From NCBI GenBank assembly GCA_029784825.1, contig JAFMAU010000057.1, positions 1 through 12,353 on the forward strand: DNA of 12,353 nucleotides, in the 5' to 3' direction. This document shows positions 1 through 7,033 of this stretch, piece after piece; positions within the stretch are counted from its first letter, which is position 1, and each line of letters opens with the position of its first letter. Both the position numbers and the translations under genes were made by a program. The DNA comes from Nitrososphaerota archaeon (GTDB lineage: Archaea; Thermoproteota; Nitrososphaeria; Nitrososphaerales; UBA183). The notes below the pieces were generated by a model. That model made no database searches and was not told the origin of the DNA. It saw only the letters and a program-made list of their open reading frames with translations.

Positions 1-1332
1 AAGGACCCGTTCACAGAGACGGCAAGCATTGACTGGGATCAACTCACCAGGGCCGCCCAGTACGGCGTCAGGTTCCTTGACAACGTCCTCGACTACAACG
101 CTGAGAGGCACCCGCTCAACCAGCAGAAGGATGCGTCGCTCTGGAGCAGGAGGATAGGGGTAGGCATCACAGGGCTTGGGGACATGCTGATCAAGCTGGG
201 CCTGAAATACGACGACGAGTCGACCATAGAGTTCGTGGACCATCTTTTTGAGAGGATCAAGAACGTCTTCTACGACTACTCGACGGACCTCGCCAAGGAG
301 AAAGGAAGCTTCCCGGCTTTCGATGCCGACAAGCACCTTGCCCAACCCTTCATCTCCAGGCTGGACGAGAAAGTCAAGGGAAAGATCAGAGCTCAGGGGA
401 TCAGGAATGCGGCGGTAACCACGATTCCACCCGTGGGGTCTGGCTCCATACTCGCTGGAACCAGTAGCGGAGTCGAGCCTGTCTTCGCGCTCTTCTACAC
501 GCGGAGGAGCAAGTCGCTCAGTGAGGGGGAGTTCAAGGTGTTCCACCCGCTGGTGAAGGAGTACATGGCCACCACCGGGGCCCGAGATGAGGGCCAGATG
601 CCGAACTACTTCGTCACCGCCCACCAGATAGAACCCGAGATGAGGGTGAAGATGCAGGCGACCATCCAGAAACACATCGACACGGCCATTTCAAGCACCG
701 TCAACCTGCCGGAGGACATCACCCCGGAGGAAGTGGAGAAGATCTACCTGCTCGCTTGGAGATTGGGTTGCAAAGGCATCACGGTCTACAGAGAAGGGAG
801 CAGGGAAGGGATCCTCGAGACGGAGAAGGTGGGGAAGAAGGCAGAGGCGCCAAAGACTGCGGCGTCGTTCGAAAGGCCCAAGGTGATGGAGGGAAGGACA
901 CTGAAGCTGAAGCTTCCTCAAGGGAGCATCTACCTCACGGCCAACCTCGTAGGCGGGGAGATCAAGGAGGTATTCGTCACCCTAGGCAAGTCTGGGGCGG
1001 ATGAGAACGCGGACGCCGCCGCTCTCGGGAGGCTCATCAGCCTGTATCTCCAGCACGGAGGCGATATCAAGAACGTCACCTCCACCCTGAAGGGAATAAA
1101 GGGGAAGTACGTCTCGTGGGACGAAGGGACCCAACTCCAGTCCATCCCCGACGCTATCGCAAAGGCCTTGGAACTGCTGACCCTGAACCACGTGGTGAAG
1201 GAGTCGTCCAACCCCGTCCAGACGAAGAAGCCGTCGGAAGGAGGGTCGTGCCCCGACTGCCATGAAAACACCCTGGTCTTTGAGAATGGGTGTTACCACT
1301 GCAACACCTGTGGCTACTCAAAGTGCGAGTAG
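1..1332 (+). CDS. nrdJ: Adenosylcobalamin-dependent (class II) ribonucleotide reductase, C-terminal part (5' end outside window)
   Basis: The frame is open from base 1 and stops with TAG at 1330-1332, giving the last 443 residues. Class II RNR reduces ribonucleotides to deoxyribonucleotides with a cobalamin-generated thiyl radical, without oxygen. Seen directly: the RRIGVGITGLGD segment near window residue 50, the barrel-strand motif TTIPPVGSGSILAGTSSG near residue 140, and GCKGITVYREGSREG near residue 256. A TSCPD-type domain follows (about residues 300-385). The C-terminus is a zinc-ribbon-like tail with Cys at 417, 420, 431, 434, 437 and 442; in this family the terminal Cys pair re-reduces the active site. 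The N-terminal ATP-cone and the catalytic loop Cys would lie upstream of the window. No frameshift is seen. A hairpin follows the stop codon closely. Family assignment is secure; the full length is unknown. Confidence 0.96.
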   Translation, partial: KDPFTETASIDWDQLTRAAQYGVRFLDNVLDYNAERHPLNQQKDASLWSRRIGVGITGLGDMLIKLGLKYDDESTIEFVDHLFERIKNVFYDYSTDLAKEKGSFPAFDADKHLAQPFISRLDEKVKGKIRAQGIRNAAVTTIPPVGSGSILAGTSSGVEPVFALFYTRRSKSLSEGEFKVFHPLVKEYMATTGARDEGQMPNYFVTAHQIEPEMRVKMQATIQKHIDTAISSTVNLPEDITPEEVEKIYLLAWRLGCKGITVYREGSREGILETEKVGKKAEAPKTAASFERPKVMEGRTLKLKLPQGSIYLTANLVGGEIKEVFVTLGKSGADENADAAALGRLISLYLQHGGDIKNVTSTLKGIKGKYVSWDEGTQLQSIPDAIAKALELLTLNHVVKESSNPVQTKKPSEGGSCPDCHENTLVFENGCYHCNTCGYSKCE

Positions 1333-1339
1333 CTCCGGC

Positions 1340-1362
1340 GGGGCCGGGTTAGGTCCGGCCCC
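1340..1362 (+). terminator. GC-rich hairpin after nrdJ, possible transcript end
   Basis: GGGGCCGG (1340-1347) pairs perfectly with CCGGCCCC (1355-1362) around a 7-base loop, beginning 8 bases after the nrdJ stop. Only a short T run (1370-1373) follows. Archaeal termination relies mainly on T-tracts, so the hairpin may instead protect the 3' end. The structure is certain; the role is inferred. Confidence 0.5.
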
Positions 1363-1368
1363 ACAATG

Positions 1369-1376
1369 ATTTTACA
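1369..1376 (+). promoter_or_regulatory. TATA-like box for the small membrane-protein gene
   Basis: ATTTTACA is an AT-rich island in GC-rich DNA. Its centre lies about 25 bases before the TTG at 1398, the spacing expected for an archaeal TATA box driving a leaderless transcript that begins at the start codon. No Shine-Dalgarno motif precedes the TTG, which agrees with leaderless expression. Based on position and composition only. Confidence 0.35.
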
Positions 1377-1397
1377 TCGCCCGGAACCACCGCAGCC

Positions 1398-1631
1398 TTG
1401 TTGAAGAAGGGGACGAGGGCTCTGCTGACGGTGATAGTGGTTACCGCGTTCGTCATGACCCCCTTGGTCCTAGGGGGGGCGCTCCTTGGCTTCTATGTGG
1501 GGGGCGAGGTCGGATTCTCGCCGAGTATCCTGGCGATAGCCTTCTCGACGGGTGGATTCGTAGTCGGAATGGTGGCCATCTTCCGTGTAATCAAAGCGGT
1601 CGTGGCTCAGGCTGGCCCGGCTACTGGCTGA
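1398..1631 (+). CDS. Small two-helix membrane protein, AtpI/AtpZ-like in appearance
   Basis: A 77-residue hydrophobic protein. Two transmembrane helices are readable, about residues 8-34 and 43-66, with a short basic N-terminus (LKKGTR) and a short polar linker. The Gly pattern (GGALLGFYVGG, then FSP, then GGFVVGMVAIFRVIKAV) resembles bacterial AtpI/AtpZ proteins, two-helix membrane proteins encoded beside F-type ATP synthases. This is recognition by eye; a generic small membrane protein is equally possible. The start is TTG at 1398, with another TTG at 1401; no in-frame ATG lies upstream. It points toward the ATPase operon, and its 3' end overlaps the convergent 45-residue gene by 11 bp. That it is a real gene is likely; the function is unknown. 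Confidence 0.6.
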   Translation: MLKKGTRALLTVIVVTAFVMTPLVLGGALLGFYVGGEVGFSPSILAIAFSTGGFVVGMVAIFRVIKAVVAQAGPATG

Positions 1632-1758
1632 TCTTCTTCAGCGCTTCGGCCTTCGCCTTCTCGACCTTGGACTTCAGTTCTTCGGTCGCCTTGTCATATG
1701 CGTCGGAGACCCGCTTCGCGGCGGACTTGAACGGCTCCTCGACCAAATCGTCGCTCAA
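1621..1758 (-). CDS. 45-residue charged helical peptide, translationally coupled to atpD
   Basis: Start TTG at 1758-1756 overlaps the atpD stop TGA in the tetramer TTGA, the same junction type that joins atpA to atpB. The stop is TAG at 1623-1621. The N-terminus reads MSDDLVEEPFKSAAKRVSDA. The rest is rich in Lys, Glu and Ala, with hydrophobic or small residues at 10, 14, 17, 21, 24, 28, 32, 35, 39 and 43, a 3-4 spacing typical of an amphipathic helix or short coiled coil. There is no signal peptide or membrane segment. A purine-rich stretch (GAGAGGAAGG) about 10 bases before the TTG could bind the ribosome. I recognise no family. By position it may be an ATP-synthase accessory or assembly peptide, or a stalk-associated helix; that is inference. 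Confidence 0.6.
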   Translation of the reverse strand: MSDDLVEEPFKSAAKRVSDAYDKATEELKSKVEKAKAEALKKISQ

Positions 1759-2396
1759 TGGGCGGCCTTCCTCTCGAGCACCTTCTTAACATGCTTTAGC
1801 CTCGAGAACTCCTCCCTCTCCCTCTCCTCTAGGGTGGCCTGGATGTACCGGATTGAACGTTCGTACCTCGGGATAATCATGTACTCGAGCGCGTTAAGGA
1901 GCCTCTGTGTCTTCTCGAGCTCCTTCGCCAGCCTGAAGATTGCGTTCTCGTATTCAGCTGCCCGGAAGATGGAAGGGAGCGCCTTTCTCATCTGTCTCGA
2001 TGCCCTGTCGACCGCAACGTTCGAGTCTGCAAACCCATACGTCATTCCCACCTCCTTCTCCGCTAGCTTGATCGATGGTATGTCGACGTCCACGATTCGC
2101 CTTATGCTGACCTCGGCCTCGACCATCGGAGGGGTGTTTGCCGCAGTCCCTTCAAGCCGCAGCGGGCCCAGCTTGAGATACGCGTCGTATAGTGCCCGAT
2201 AGGCGTCTGATAGCGGCTGGGAAATCTCGTCTCGCGCGGTCGTCGCCCGCTCAATCATCTCGTCGAGGCGCTTGAGCAGGACGTCCCGTTTGTCGTCGAG
2301 GACCTTCTTGACTCTGACTGCGGTCTGGAGTCGCCTGCGGGTACCGATTAGCTCGATTTTGGTAGGGAGGACTCCGCCGCCGGATGCTACGGACAT
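1755..2396 (-). CDS. atpD: A-type ATP synthase subunit D (central shaft)
   Basis: 213 residues, the usual size. Subunit D is the long coiled-coil rotor shaft inside the A3B3 head, passing torque between head and membrane rotor. The family opening is seen as PTKIELIGTRRRL (residues 11-23), followed by KVLDDKRDVLLKRLDEM. The C-terminal helix carries LEYMIIPRYERSIRYIQATL and then EEREREEFSRLKHVKKVLE. The ATG at 2396 is preceded by GGGGT at a short spacing and begins 3 bases after the atpB stop. Its stop overlaps the start of a 45-residue gene. The order A-B-D is the conserved archaeal one. No anomaly is seen inside the protein. Confidence 0.96.
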   Translation of the reverse strand: MSVASGGGVLPTKIELIGTRRRLQTAVRVKKVLDDKRDVLLKRLDEMIERATTARDEISQPLSDAYRALYDAYLKLGPLRLEGTAANTPPMVEAEVSIRRIVDVDIPSIKLAEKEVGMTYGFADSNVAVDRASRQMRKALPSIFRAAEYENAIFRLAKELEKTQRLLNALEYMIIPRYERSIRYIQATLEEREREEFSRLKHVKKVLERKAAH

Positions 2397-2399
2397 CTT

Positions 2400-3812
2400 C
2401 TACCCCGCCGATCTACCGCTGACGTAGTTCTGCTTGATGAACTCCTCTTTGATGTTCGTCAACTCGCTTTCGGGGAGGATGGAGAGGGTCTCCCAAGCGA
2501 TGCGGTGGGTGTCCTCGAAGGTCCTGTTCTCGTCGTATCCTTGGTTGAGGAACTTCTGCTCGAATTCGTCCCCGAACTGCAGGTACCTGAGGTCCGAACC
2601 AGTAAGACCCGACTTTCCGACAATCTCTGCGAGCGCCCTGAGCTCGACCGCCCTTGCATATGCGTTGTAGAGCTGATTCCCTACCTGGTGGTGATCCGGA
2701 CGGGCCTTCCCCTGTTTGATCACGTATCCAAGCGCGGGACCCATGAGCCTGCTAAGACTCGAGAGGACATAGACTGGAGGATAGATTCCTTTTCTGAACA
2801 GCTCCCTCCCGAGGAAGATCTGGCCTTCGGTGATGTAGCCGGTGAGGTCAGGGATAGGATGAGTGACGTCATCGCTCGGCATGGAAAGTATCGGCATCTG
2901 GGTGATGCTCCCCTTCTTACCCTTGATCCTCCCCGCCCTTTCGTAATTGGTAGCAAGGTCGGTGTACAGGTATCCCGGAAACCCCTTCCGTCCGGGGACC
3001 TCTTCTCTTGCCGCCGATATCTCTCTGAGCGCTTCGGCGTAGTTTGTGATGTCGGTGATAATCACGAGAACGTGCATGCCCAGCTCGAATGCGAGGTACT
3101 CGGCTGCTGTTAGAGCCACCCTCGGAGTGATGATTCTTTCGATAGCAGGGTCGTCGGCAAGGTTCAGGTAAAGGATGCTCCTTCTGATCGCACCAGACTC
3201 GGCCAGGGTTCTCTGGAAGAACGAAGCTTCGCTGTGTGAAACGCCGACCGCCGCGAAGACGACGGCGAACTCCTCCCCTTCACCCACCACTGTGGCCTGT
3301 CTTGCGATCTGGGCTGCAAGCATGTTGTGGGGCATTCCTGCTCCTGAGAAGATGGGGAGCTTCTGCCCTCTTACGAGCGTGAGCATGCCGTCGATGACAG
3401 AGACCCCAGTCTGGATGAGGTCGGTCGGATACTCCCTACGTTCTGGGTTGATTGGAGCGCCGTTCACATCGAGGAATGTCTTCGCCACGGGTTCTGGGAG
3501 GCCGTCCTGCGGTCTGCCGAGGCCGTCGAACACTCTCCCTAGGAGCTGGTCAGAGACCGGCAGCTGCATGGTCTTGCCGAGGAATCGAGCCCTGGTCCCG
3601 CTGACTGACAGGCCGGACGTCCCTTCGAAGACCTGGACCACCGCCCTCCCGAAGCCTGTCTCTAGGACCCTGGCGAGCCTGCGGTTCCCTGAGTTATCTT
3701 CGATCTCCACCAACTCGTCGAATGCGGCTCTGTCAACTCCATCGACAACGAGGAGCGGACCCCTGATTTCGGCTACCTTGCTGTACTCGACCCCCGACGA
3801 TGACTTGCTCAA
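2400..3812 (-). CDS. atpB: A-type ATP synthase subunit B (non-catalytic head subunit)
   Basis: 470 residues, full length. Subunit B alternates with A in the A3B3 hexamer and contributes to the nucleotide-site interface without catalysing hydrolysis. The degenerate P-loop region FSGAGMPHN (residues 155-163) lacks the Walker Lys, as is normal for B. Other B hallmarks are a [19 protein letters not shown] segment, [20 protein letters not shown] and [19 protein letters not shown]. The start is TTG at 3812, overlapping the atpA stop as TTGA. A strong Shine-Dalgarno AGGAGGT lies 6 bases upstream, which supports this start. atpD follows after 3 bases. Confidence 0.97.
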   Translation of the reverse strand: MSKSSSGVEYSKVAEIRGPLLVVDGVDRAAFDELVEIEDNSGNRRLARVLETGFGRAVVQVFEGTSGLSVSGTRARFLGKTMQLPVSDQLLGRVFDGLGRPQDGLPEPVAKTFLDVNGAPINPERREYPTDLIQTGVSVIDGMLTLVRGQKLPIFSGAGMPHNMLAAQIARQATVVGEGEEFAVVFAAVGVSHSEASFFQRTLAESGAIRRSILYLNLADDPAIERIITPRVALTAAEYLAFELGMHVLVIITDITNYAEALREISAAREEVPGRKGFPGYLYTDLATNYERAGRIKGKKGSITQMPILSMPSDDVTHPIPDLTGYITEGQIFLGRELFRKGIYPPVYVLSSLSRLMGPALGYVIKQGKARPDHHQVGNQLYNAYARAVELRALAEIVGKSGLTGSDLRYLQFGDEFEQKFLNQGYDENRTFEDTHRIAWETLSILPESELTNIKEEFIKQNYVSGRSAG

Positions 3813-5593
3813 GCCCGTACCTCCTGCACTCCCGAAAGCGAAGAGAACTCGTCGAACATCAGCTTGGAGAGCGCCTCCAGCTTCCCCAGGTCCTCGCTCT
3901 TTATCGCGAACTTGGCCCTGAGCATCGGCGCCACCACCTGCATTCCCCTGATCTTGGCGAGGGGAACACCATTCCTAAGCGACTTTAGCGCCTCCTGGTG
4001 GTACTGGACGAACATCTTCATCATCATGAACTGCTTCTGGGGGCTGCAGTAGGCATCGGTGTCGTCGTAGGCGTTCTGCTGCAGGAACCCAATCTGAATC
4101 ATCCTGGCCACATCCAGAATCAGTTTTTCTTCGTCCGGGAGCGCCTCTGGCCCGAGCAGTCGGACGATTTCCTTCAGAGCATCTTCTCTCTGCAGGATGC
4201 CATAGGCTTCTGTCCGCACCGCGAACCAGTCTTTGTCGACCCTTTCAGCCCACCACTTCGCCACTGACTCGATGTAGCCAGAATAGGAGCTCATCCAGTT
4301 GATCGATGGGTAGTGCCTGGAGTAGGCGAGCCTCGCGTCGAGGGCCCAGAAGTTCTTCACGAACCGGATTGTCTGTGAAGTGACCGGTTCCGTGAAGTCC
4401 CCACCTGCTGGCGAGACCGCGCCGATGAGTGTGATGGATCCGGTCCTCGCCGGGGTGCCGAGGGTGTCAGCTCTGCCGGCTCGCTCATAGAATTCGGCCA
4501 GCCTTGAGGCGAGATAAGACGGGTAACCCTCCTCCGCGGGCATCTCCTCCAGCCTGCCGCTGATCTCTCTGAGAGCCTCGGCCCACCTGCTGGTCGAGTC
4601 TGCTACGAGAACTGTGTCGTACCCCATGTCCCTGTAATATTCTGCCATGGTGACTCCGGTGTAGATGCTTGCTTCCCTCGCGGCCACTGGCATGTTGCTG
4701 ACGTTCGCGATGAGAATCGTCCTTTCCATCAGGGGCCGTCCGCTTGCCGGGTCGATCAGCTCCGGGAACTCTACCAGCACTTCGGTCATCTCGTTTCCTC
4801 TTTCGCCACACCCGATGTGGAAGACGACCTTCGCGTCAGCCCACTTCGCGACGCTGTGGAGTGTCACGGTCTTGCCAGTCCCGAAGGCGCCGGGGATCGC
4901 CCCTGTACCTCCCTTGGACATCGGGAAGAAGGAGTCGATGACCCTCTGTCCCGTTAGCAGGGGGATTTCCGGATCGAGCCTCTCTCTGATGGGCCTGGGA
5001 GTCCTTACCGGCCATGTGTGATAGAGCATGAAGTCCAGTTTCTTTCCCGACTTGTCCTCTGCGGTCGCGACGACGTCCTGGACCTTGAACTTGCCTCCCT
5101 TCACCGCGTCCTTCAGCTTGGATTTCGGCACTGTCGGCGGGACTAGGATGCGGTGCTCGATTAGCGGAGTCTCTTGAACTGTGCCGAGGATAGAACCCCC
5201 TTCCACCTCGTCTCCTTTCTTGACCGAGGGGGTGAATTCCCACTCCTTGTCAAATGGGATCGAATTGGCGGTGACTCCCCTGGTGATGAAAGCGCCAGCC
5301 TTGTTCGCTATGACATCCAGTGGCCTCTGCAGTCCGTCGTAGATGGTGCCAATCATTCCTGGCCCCAGGGTGGTGGAGAGCGGCTGACCGGTGCCAAGAA
5401 CGGGCTCCCCAGGACGTAGGCCGCTGGTAGATTCGTAGACCTGGACGAACGCTATGTCCCCGGTCAGTTTAATCACCTCACCGACCAGCTTCTCCTCGCC
5501 AACCTGGGTGACTTCATACATCTTCGAGGAGGCCATGCCAGAAGCTTTCACGGCGGGTCCAGAAATCCACTCGATCTTTCCCTTGGCTACCAT
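3809..5593 (-). CDS. atpA: A-type ATP synthase subunit A (catalytic)
   Basis: 594 residues, normal for the family. This is the catalytic subunit of the A3B3 head. In order: an N-terminal beta-barrel (about 1-75), the A-specific bulge insertion (about 115-190), the nucleotide-binding core and a helical C-terminal domain. The P-loop is GAFGTGKT (235-242), catalytic Glu lies in GERGNEM (E264), Walker B is VLVAD (328-332), and [18 protein letters not shown] follows. Archaeal A subunits usually read GPFGSGKT, so both the Pro and the Ser are replaced here; Lys and the final Thr are kept. ATG at 5593 has a weak AGGT upstream and a 138-bp gap holding a TATA-like box, so atpA probably starts a transcript with atpB, atpD and the 45-residue gene. 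Confidence 0.97.
   Translation of the reverse strand: MVAKGKIEWISGPAVKASGMASSKMYEVTQVGEEKLVGEVIKLTGDIAFVQVYESTSGLRPGEPVLGTGQPLSTTLGPGMIGTIYDGLQRPLDVIANKAGAFITRGVTANSIPFDKEWEFTPSVKKGDEVEGGSILGTVQETPLIEHRILVPPTVPKSKLKDAVKGGKFKVQDVVATAEDKSGKKLDFMLYHTWPVRTPRPIRERLDPEIPLLTGQRVIDSFFPMSKGGTGAIPGAFGTGKTVTLHSVAKWADAKVVFHIGCGERGNEMTEVLVEFPELIDPASGRPLMERTILIANVSNMPVAAREASIYTGVTMAEYYRDMGYDTVLVADSTSRWAEALREISGRLEEMPAEEGYPSYLASRLAEFYERAGRADTLGTPARTGSITLIGAVSPAGGDFTEPVTSQTIRFVKNFWALDARLAYSRHYPSINWMSSYSGYIESVAKWWAERVDKDWFAVRTEAYGILQREDALKEIVRLLGPEALPDEEKLILDVARMIQIGFLQQNAYDDTDAYCSPQKQFMMMKMFVQYHQEALKSLRNGVPLAKIRGMQVVAPMLRAKFAIKSEDLGKLEALSKLMFDEFSSLSGVQEVRA
3819..3825 (-). promoter_or_regulatory. Shine-Dalgarno site setting the TTG start of atpB
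   Basis: On the minus strand AGGAGGT lies within the last codons of atpA, 6 bases before the TTG at 3812. It is the best ribosome-binding match I noticed in the window. It supports the non-ATG start and suggests atpB, needed in equal amounts to A, is reinitiated efficiently. Confidence 0.7.
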
Positions 5594-5647
5594 TCTAGGT
5601 TACCTGAGACTTTGTGGGGCTCTGCAGGTTGCCTTCAAAAGCGTTGT

Positions 5648-5654
5648 GATAAAG
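5648..5654 (-). promoter_or_regulatory. TATA-like box for atpA-atpB-atpD
   Basis: CTTTATC on the minus strand in the 138-bp gap before atpA. A start site about 26 bases downstream would leave a leader of roughly 30 bases before the ATG. The identical heptamer occurs upstream of the PUA gene at 11797-11803 at a leaderless spacing, so it may be a TATA form used by this genome. Confidence 0.45.
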
Positions 5655-5731
5655 AAGCGTGGGCGGACACCGGGCAGCAGGCTCGCGCATGCTCTCGCCT
5701 CCGCAGGGGTACCAGGACGCCCCTCGTTGTG

Positions 5732-7033
5732 TCACTGGAACAGCCTGTCGGGGCTCATCGTCTCGTTCGGGTCAACTGCCTTCTTTATCCTCTTCATCAG
5801 CTGCAAGGGTATCTCGTCCTTCGCGTAGACCTTCTTCAAGATCCCCACGCCATGGTGATGTGAGATAGTCGCGTCGTGGGACCTTGTCACTCTCGCCATG
5901 CCTTCCCAAAGGCTCCGGTAGGTGGCCTCCTTGGGTAGGAAGAGCACCGTGAAGTATAAGCACGCGCCCTGGTCGTAAAGATGTGAGATGTGAGCTCCGA
6001 CCCCTCCGACCCCCTCCGTTCTTCCCAAGACGTCCATCGCGTCGCGATATAGCTCGAGCAGCCGGCTCCATTTTGCGGCCACCTCCACGGTTTCAATCGA
6101 ATACCCAAGCTTTCTCACCGAGTCCATCTGGCCCTGGAAGTCGAAGCGCTTCCTGAGCCACAGATCGACGAGATTTGGGTCTGCTGGGACCGAGCTTTCC
6201 TCGAGAAATGTAGCGACCTGCTGCCTGACGGTGGAGAGGACCTCCTCGGACTTGAAGTGATAGACCAGCAGAAGAGTACATCCCTTGCCGTCGAACTGGA
6301 ACTGGGACTCCAGTTCGTTGTATGCTCTACAGACCGCGGGCCTGACATCGAATTCGAGTAGCCCCTTGGCCGCGTTGACCGCATCTTCGAAGTTTCGAAA
6401 GCTGAAGGCCGCCTTCCAGACGTGCCTCGGAAGTTTCCTAACTTTGAGCTCCGCGGCAGAAACCACCCCCAACGACCCCTCGGCACCGATGAATAACCGG
6501 CTGAGGTCAGGGCCTACCGACGACCTTGGCGCGCCCCTGTTCCTGGTCCAGATGACTTCGCTTGTGGGGAGAACCACTTCAAGCCTCATCACCGAGTCCT
6601 CGACGCCGCCGTAGAGGGTGCTATACTGGCCGGTCCCAAAGGTCGAAATGTAACCCCCGACGGTGGCCAGCTCGTACGACTGCGGGAACTGCGAGAACGT
6701 CAGCCCTTTTTCATTAAGCTTTGATTCTAGATCCTTCAACCTCACTCCGGCCTGTGCGGTCACGGTCCTGTTCGCTTCATCGAGATCGAGTATCTGGTTC
6801 AACGACGCTGTGTCGATCACCACCCCCGCTGATGGGATTGACGCGCCGGTCACGGCGCTCCCACCCCCCCTCACGTACAAAGGAACCCCTCTCGCGGACG
6901 CGAAAGCCACGAGTCTGGTCAGCTCGTCTATGTTCGATGGTTTGACCGCGGCCGTGGCGCTCCCAAGCGGGGCCTCAGTGACCCACTGGAGTGGCCACCA
7001 GTCCTTCAGGTAAGCACTGACATCAGTACTCAC
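5732..7033 (-). CDS. FAD-linked oxidase of the alkyl-DHAP synthase (AGPS) family
   Basis: 433 residues from the chosen GTG at 7033; a GTG at 7087 would add 18 residues but overlap the kinase by 58 bp, whereas 7033 gives the 4-nt GTGA junction used by the previous pair. The fold is the VAO/PCMH flavoprotein type: FAD loop VRGGGSAVTGAS (about 54-65), GGYISTFGTGQYSTLYGGVED (split here by eye into two FAD segments) and FIGAEGSLGVV (181-191). The C-terminal half matches alkylglycerone-phosphate synthase: RPAVCRAYNE (R236), SHLYDQGACLYF (Y353) and ISHHHGVG (His 392-394). These correspond to residues needed by mammalian AGPS, which swaps the acyl chain of acyl-DHAP for an alkyl ether. Other relatives oxidise D-2-hydroxy acids. 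The position after a kinase and a G3P-dehydrogenase-like gene suggests a triose-phosphate or glycerol-phosphate ligand. Family sure, reaction open. Confidence 0.85.
   Translation of the reverse strand: MSTDVSAYLKDWWPLQWVTEAPLGSATAAVKPSNIDELTRLVAFASARGVPLYVRGGGSAVTGASIPSAGVVIDTASLNQILDLDEANRTVTAQAGVRLKDLESKLNEKGLTFSQFPQSYELATVGGYISTFGTGQYSTLYGGVEDSVMRLEVVLPTSEVIWTRNRGAPRSSVGPDLSRLFIGAEGSLGVVSAAELKVRKLPRHVWKAAFSFRNFEDAVNAAKGLLEFDVRPAVCRAYNELESQFQFDGKGCTLLLVYHFKSEEVLSTVRQQVATFLEESSVPADPNLVDLWLRKRFDFQGQMDSVRKLGYSIETVEVAAKWSRLLELYRDAMDVLGRTEGVGGVGAHISHLYDQGACLYFTVLFLPKEATYRSLWEGMARVTRSHDATISHHHGVGILKKVYAKDEIPLQLMKRIKKAVDPNETMSPDRLFQ

Noticed and set aside
2505..3113. 202-codon open frame on the + strand opposite atpB
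   Set aside because: Shadow of atpB; no promoter, ribosome site or recognisable protein pattern.
3175..3921. 248-codon open frame on the + strand opposite atpB and the end of atpA
   Set aside because: It is antisense to strongly conserved ATPase sequence, has a low-complexity Ser/Pro/Arg-rich product with no recognisable domain, and is what GC-rich codon use yields on the opposite strand.
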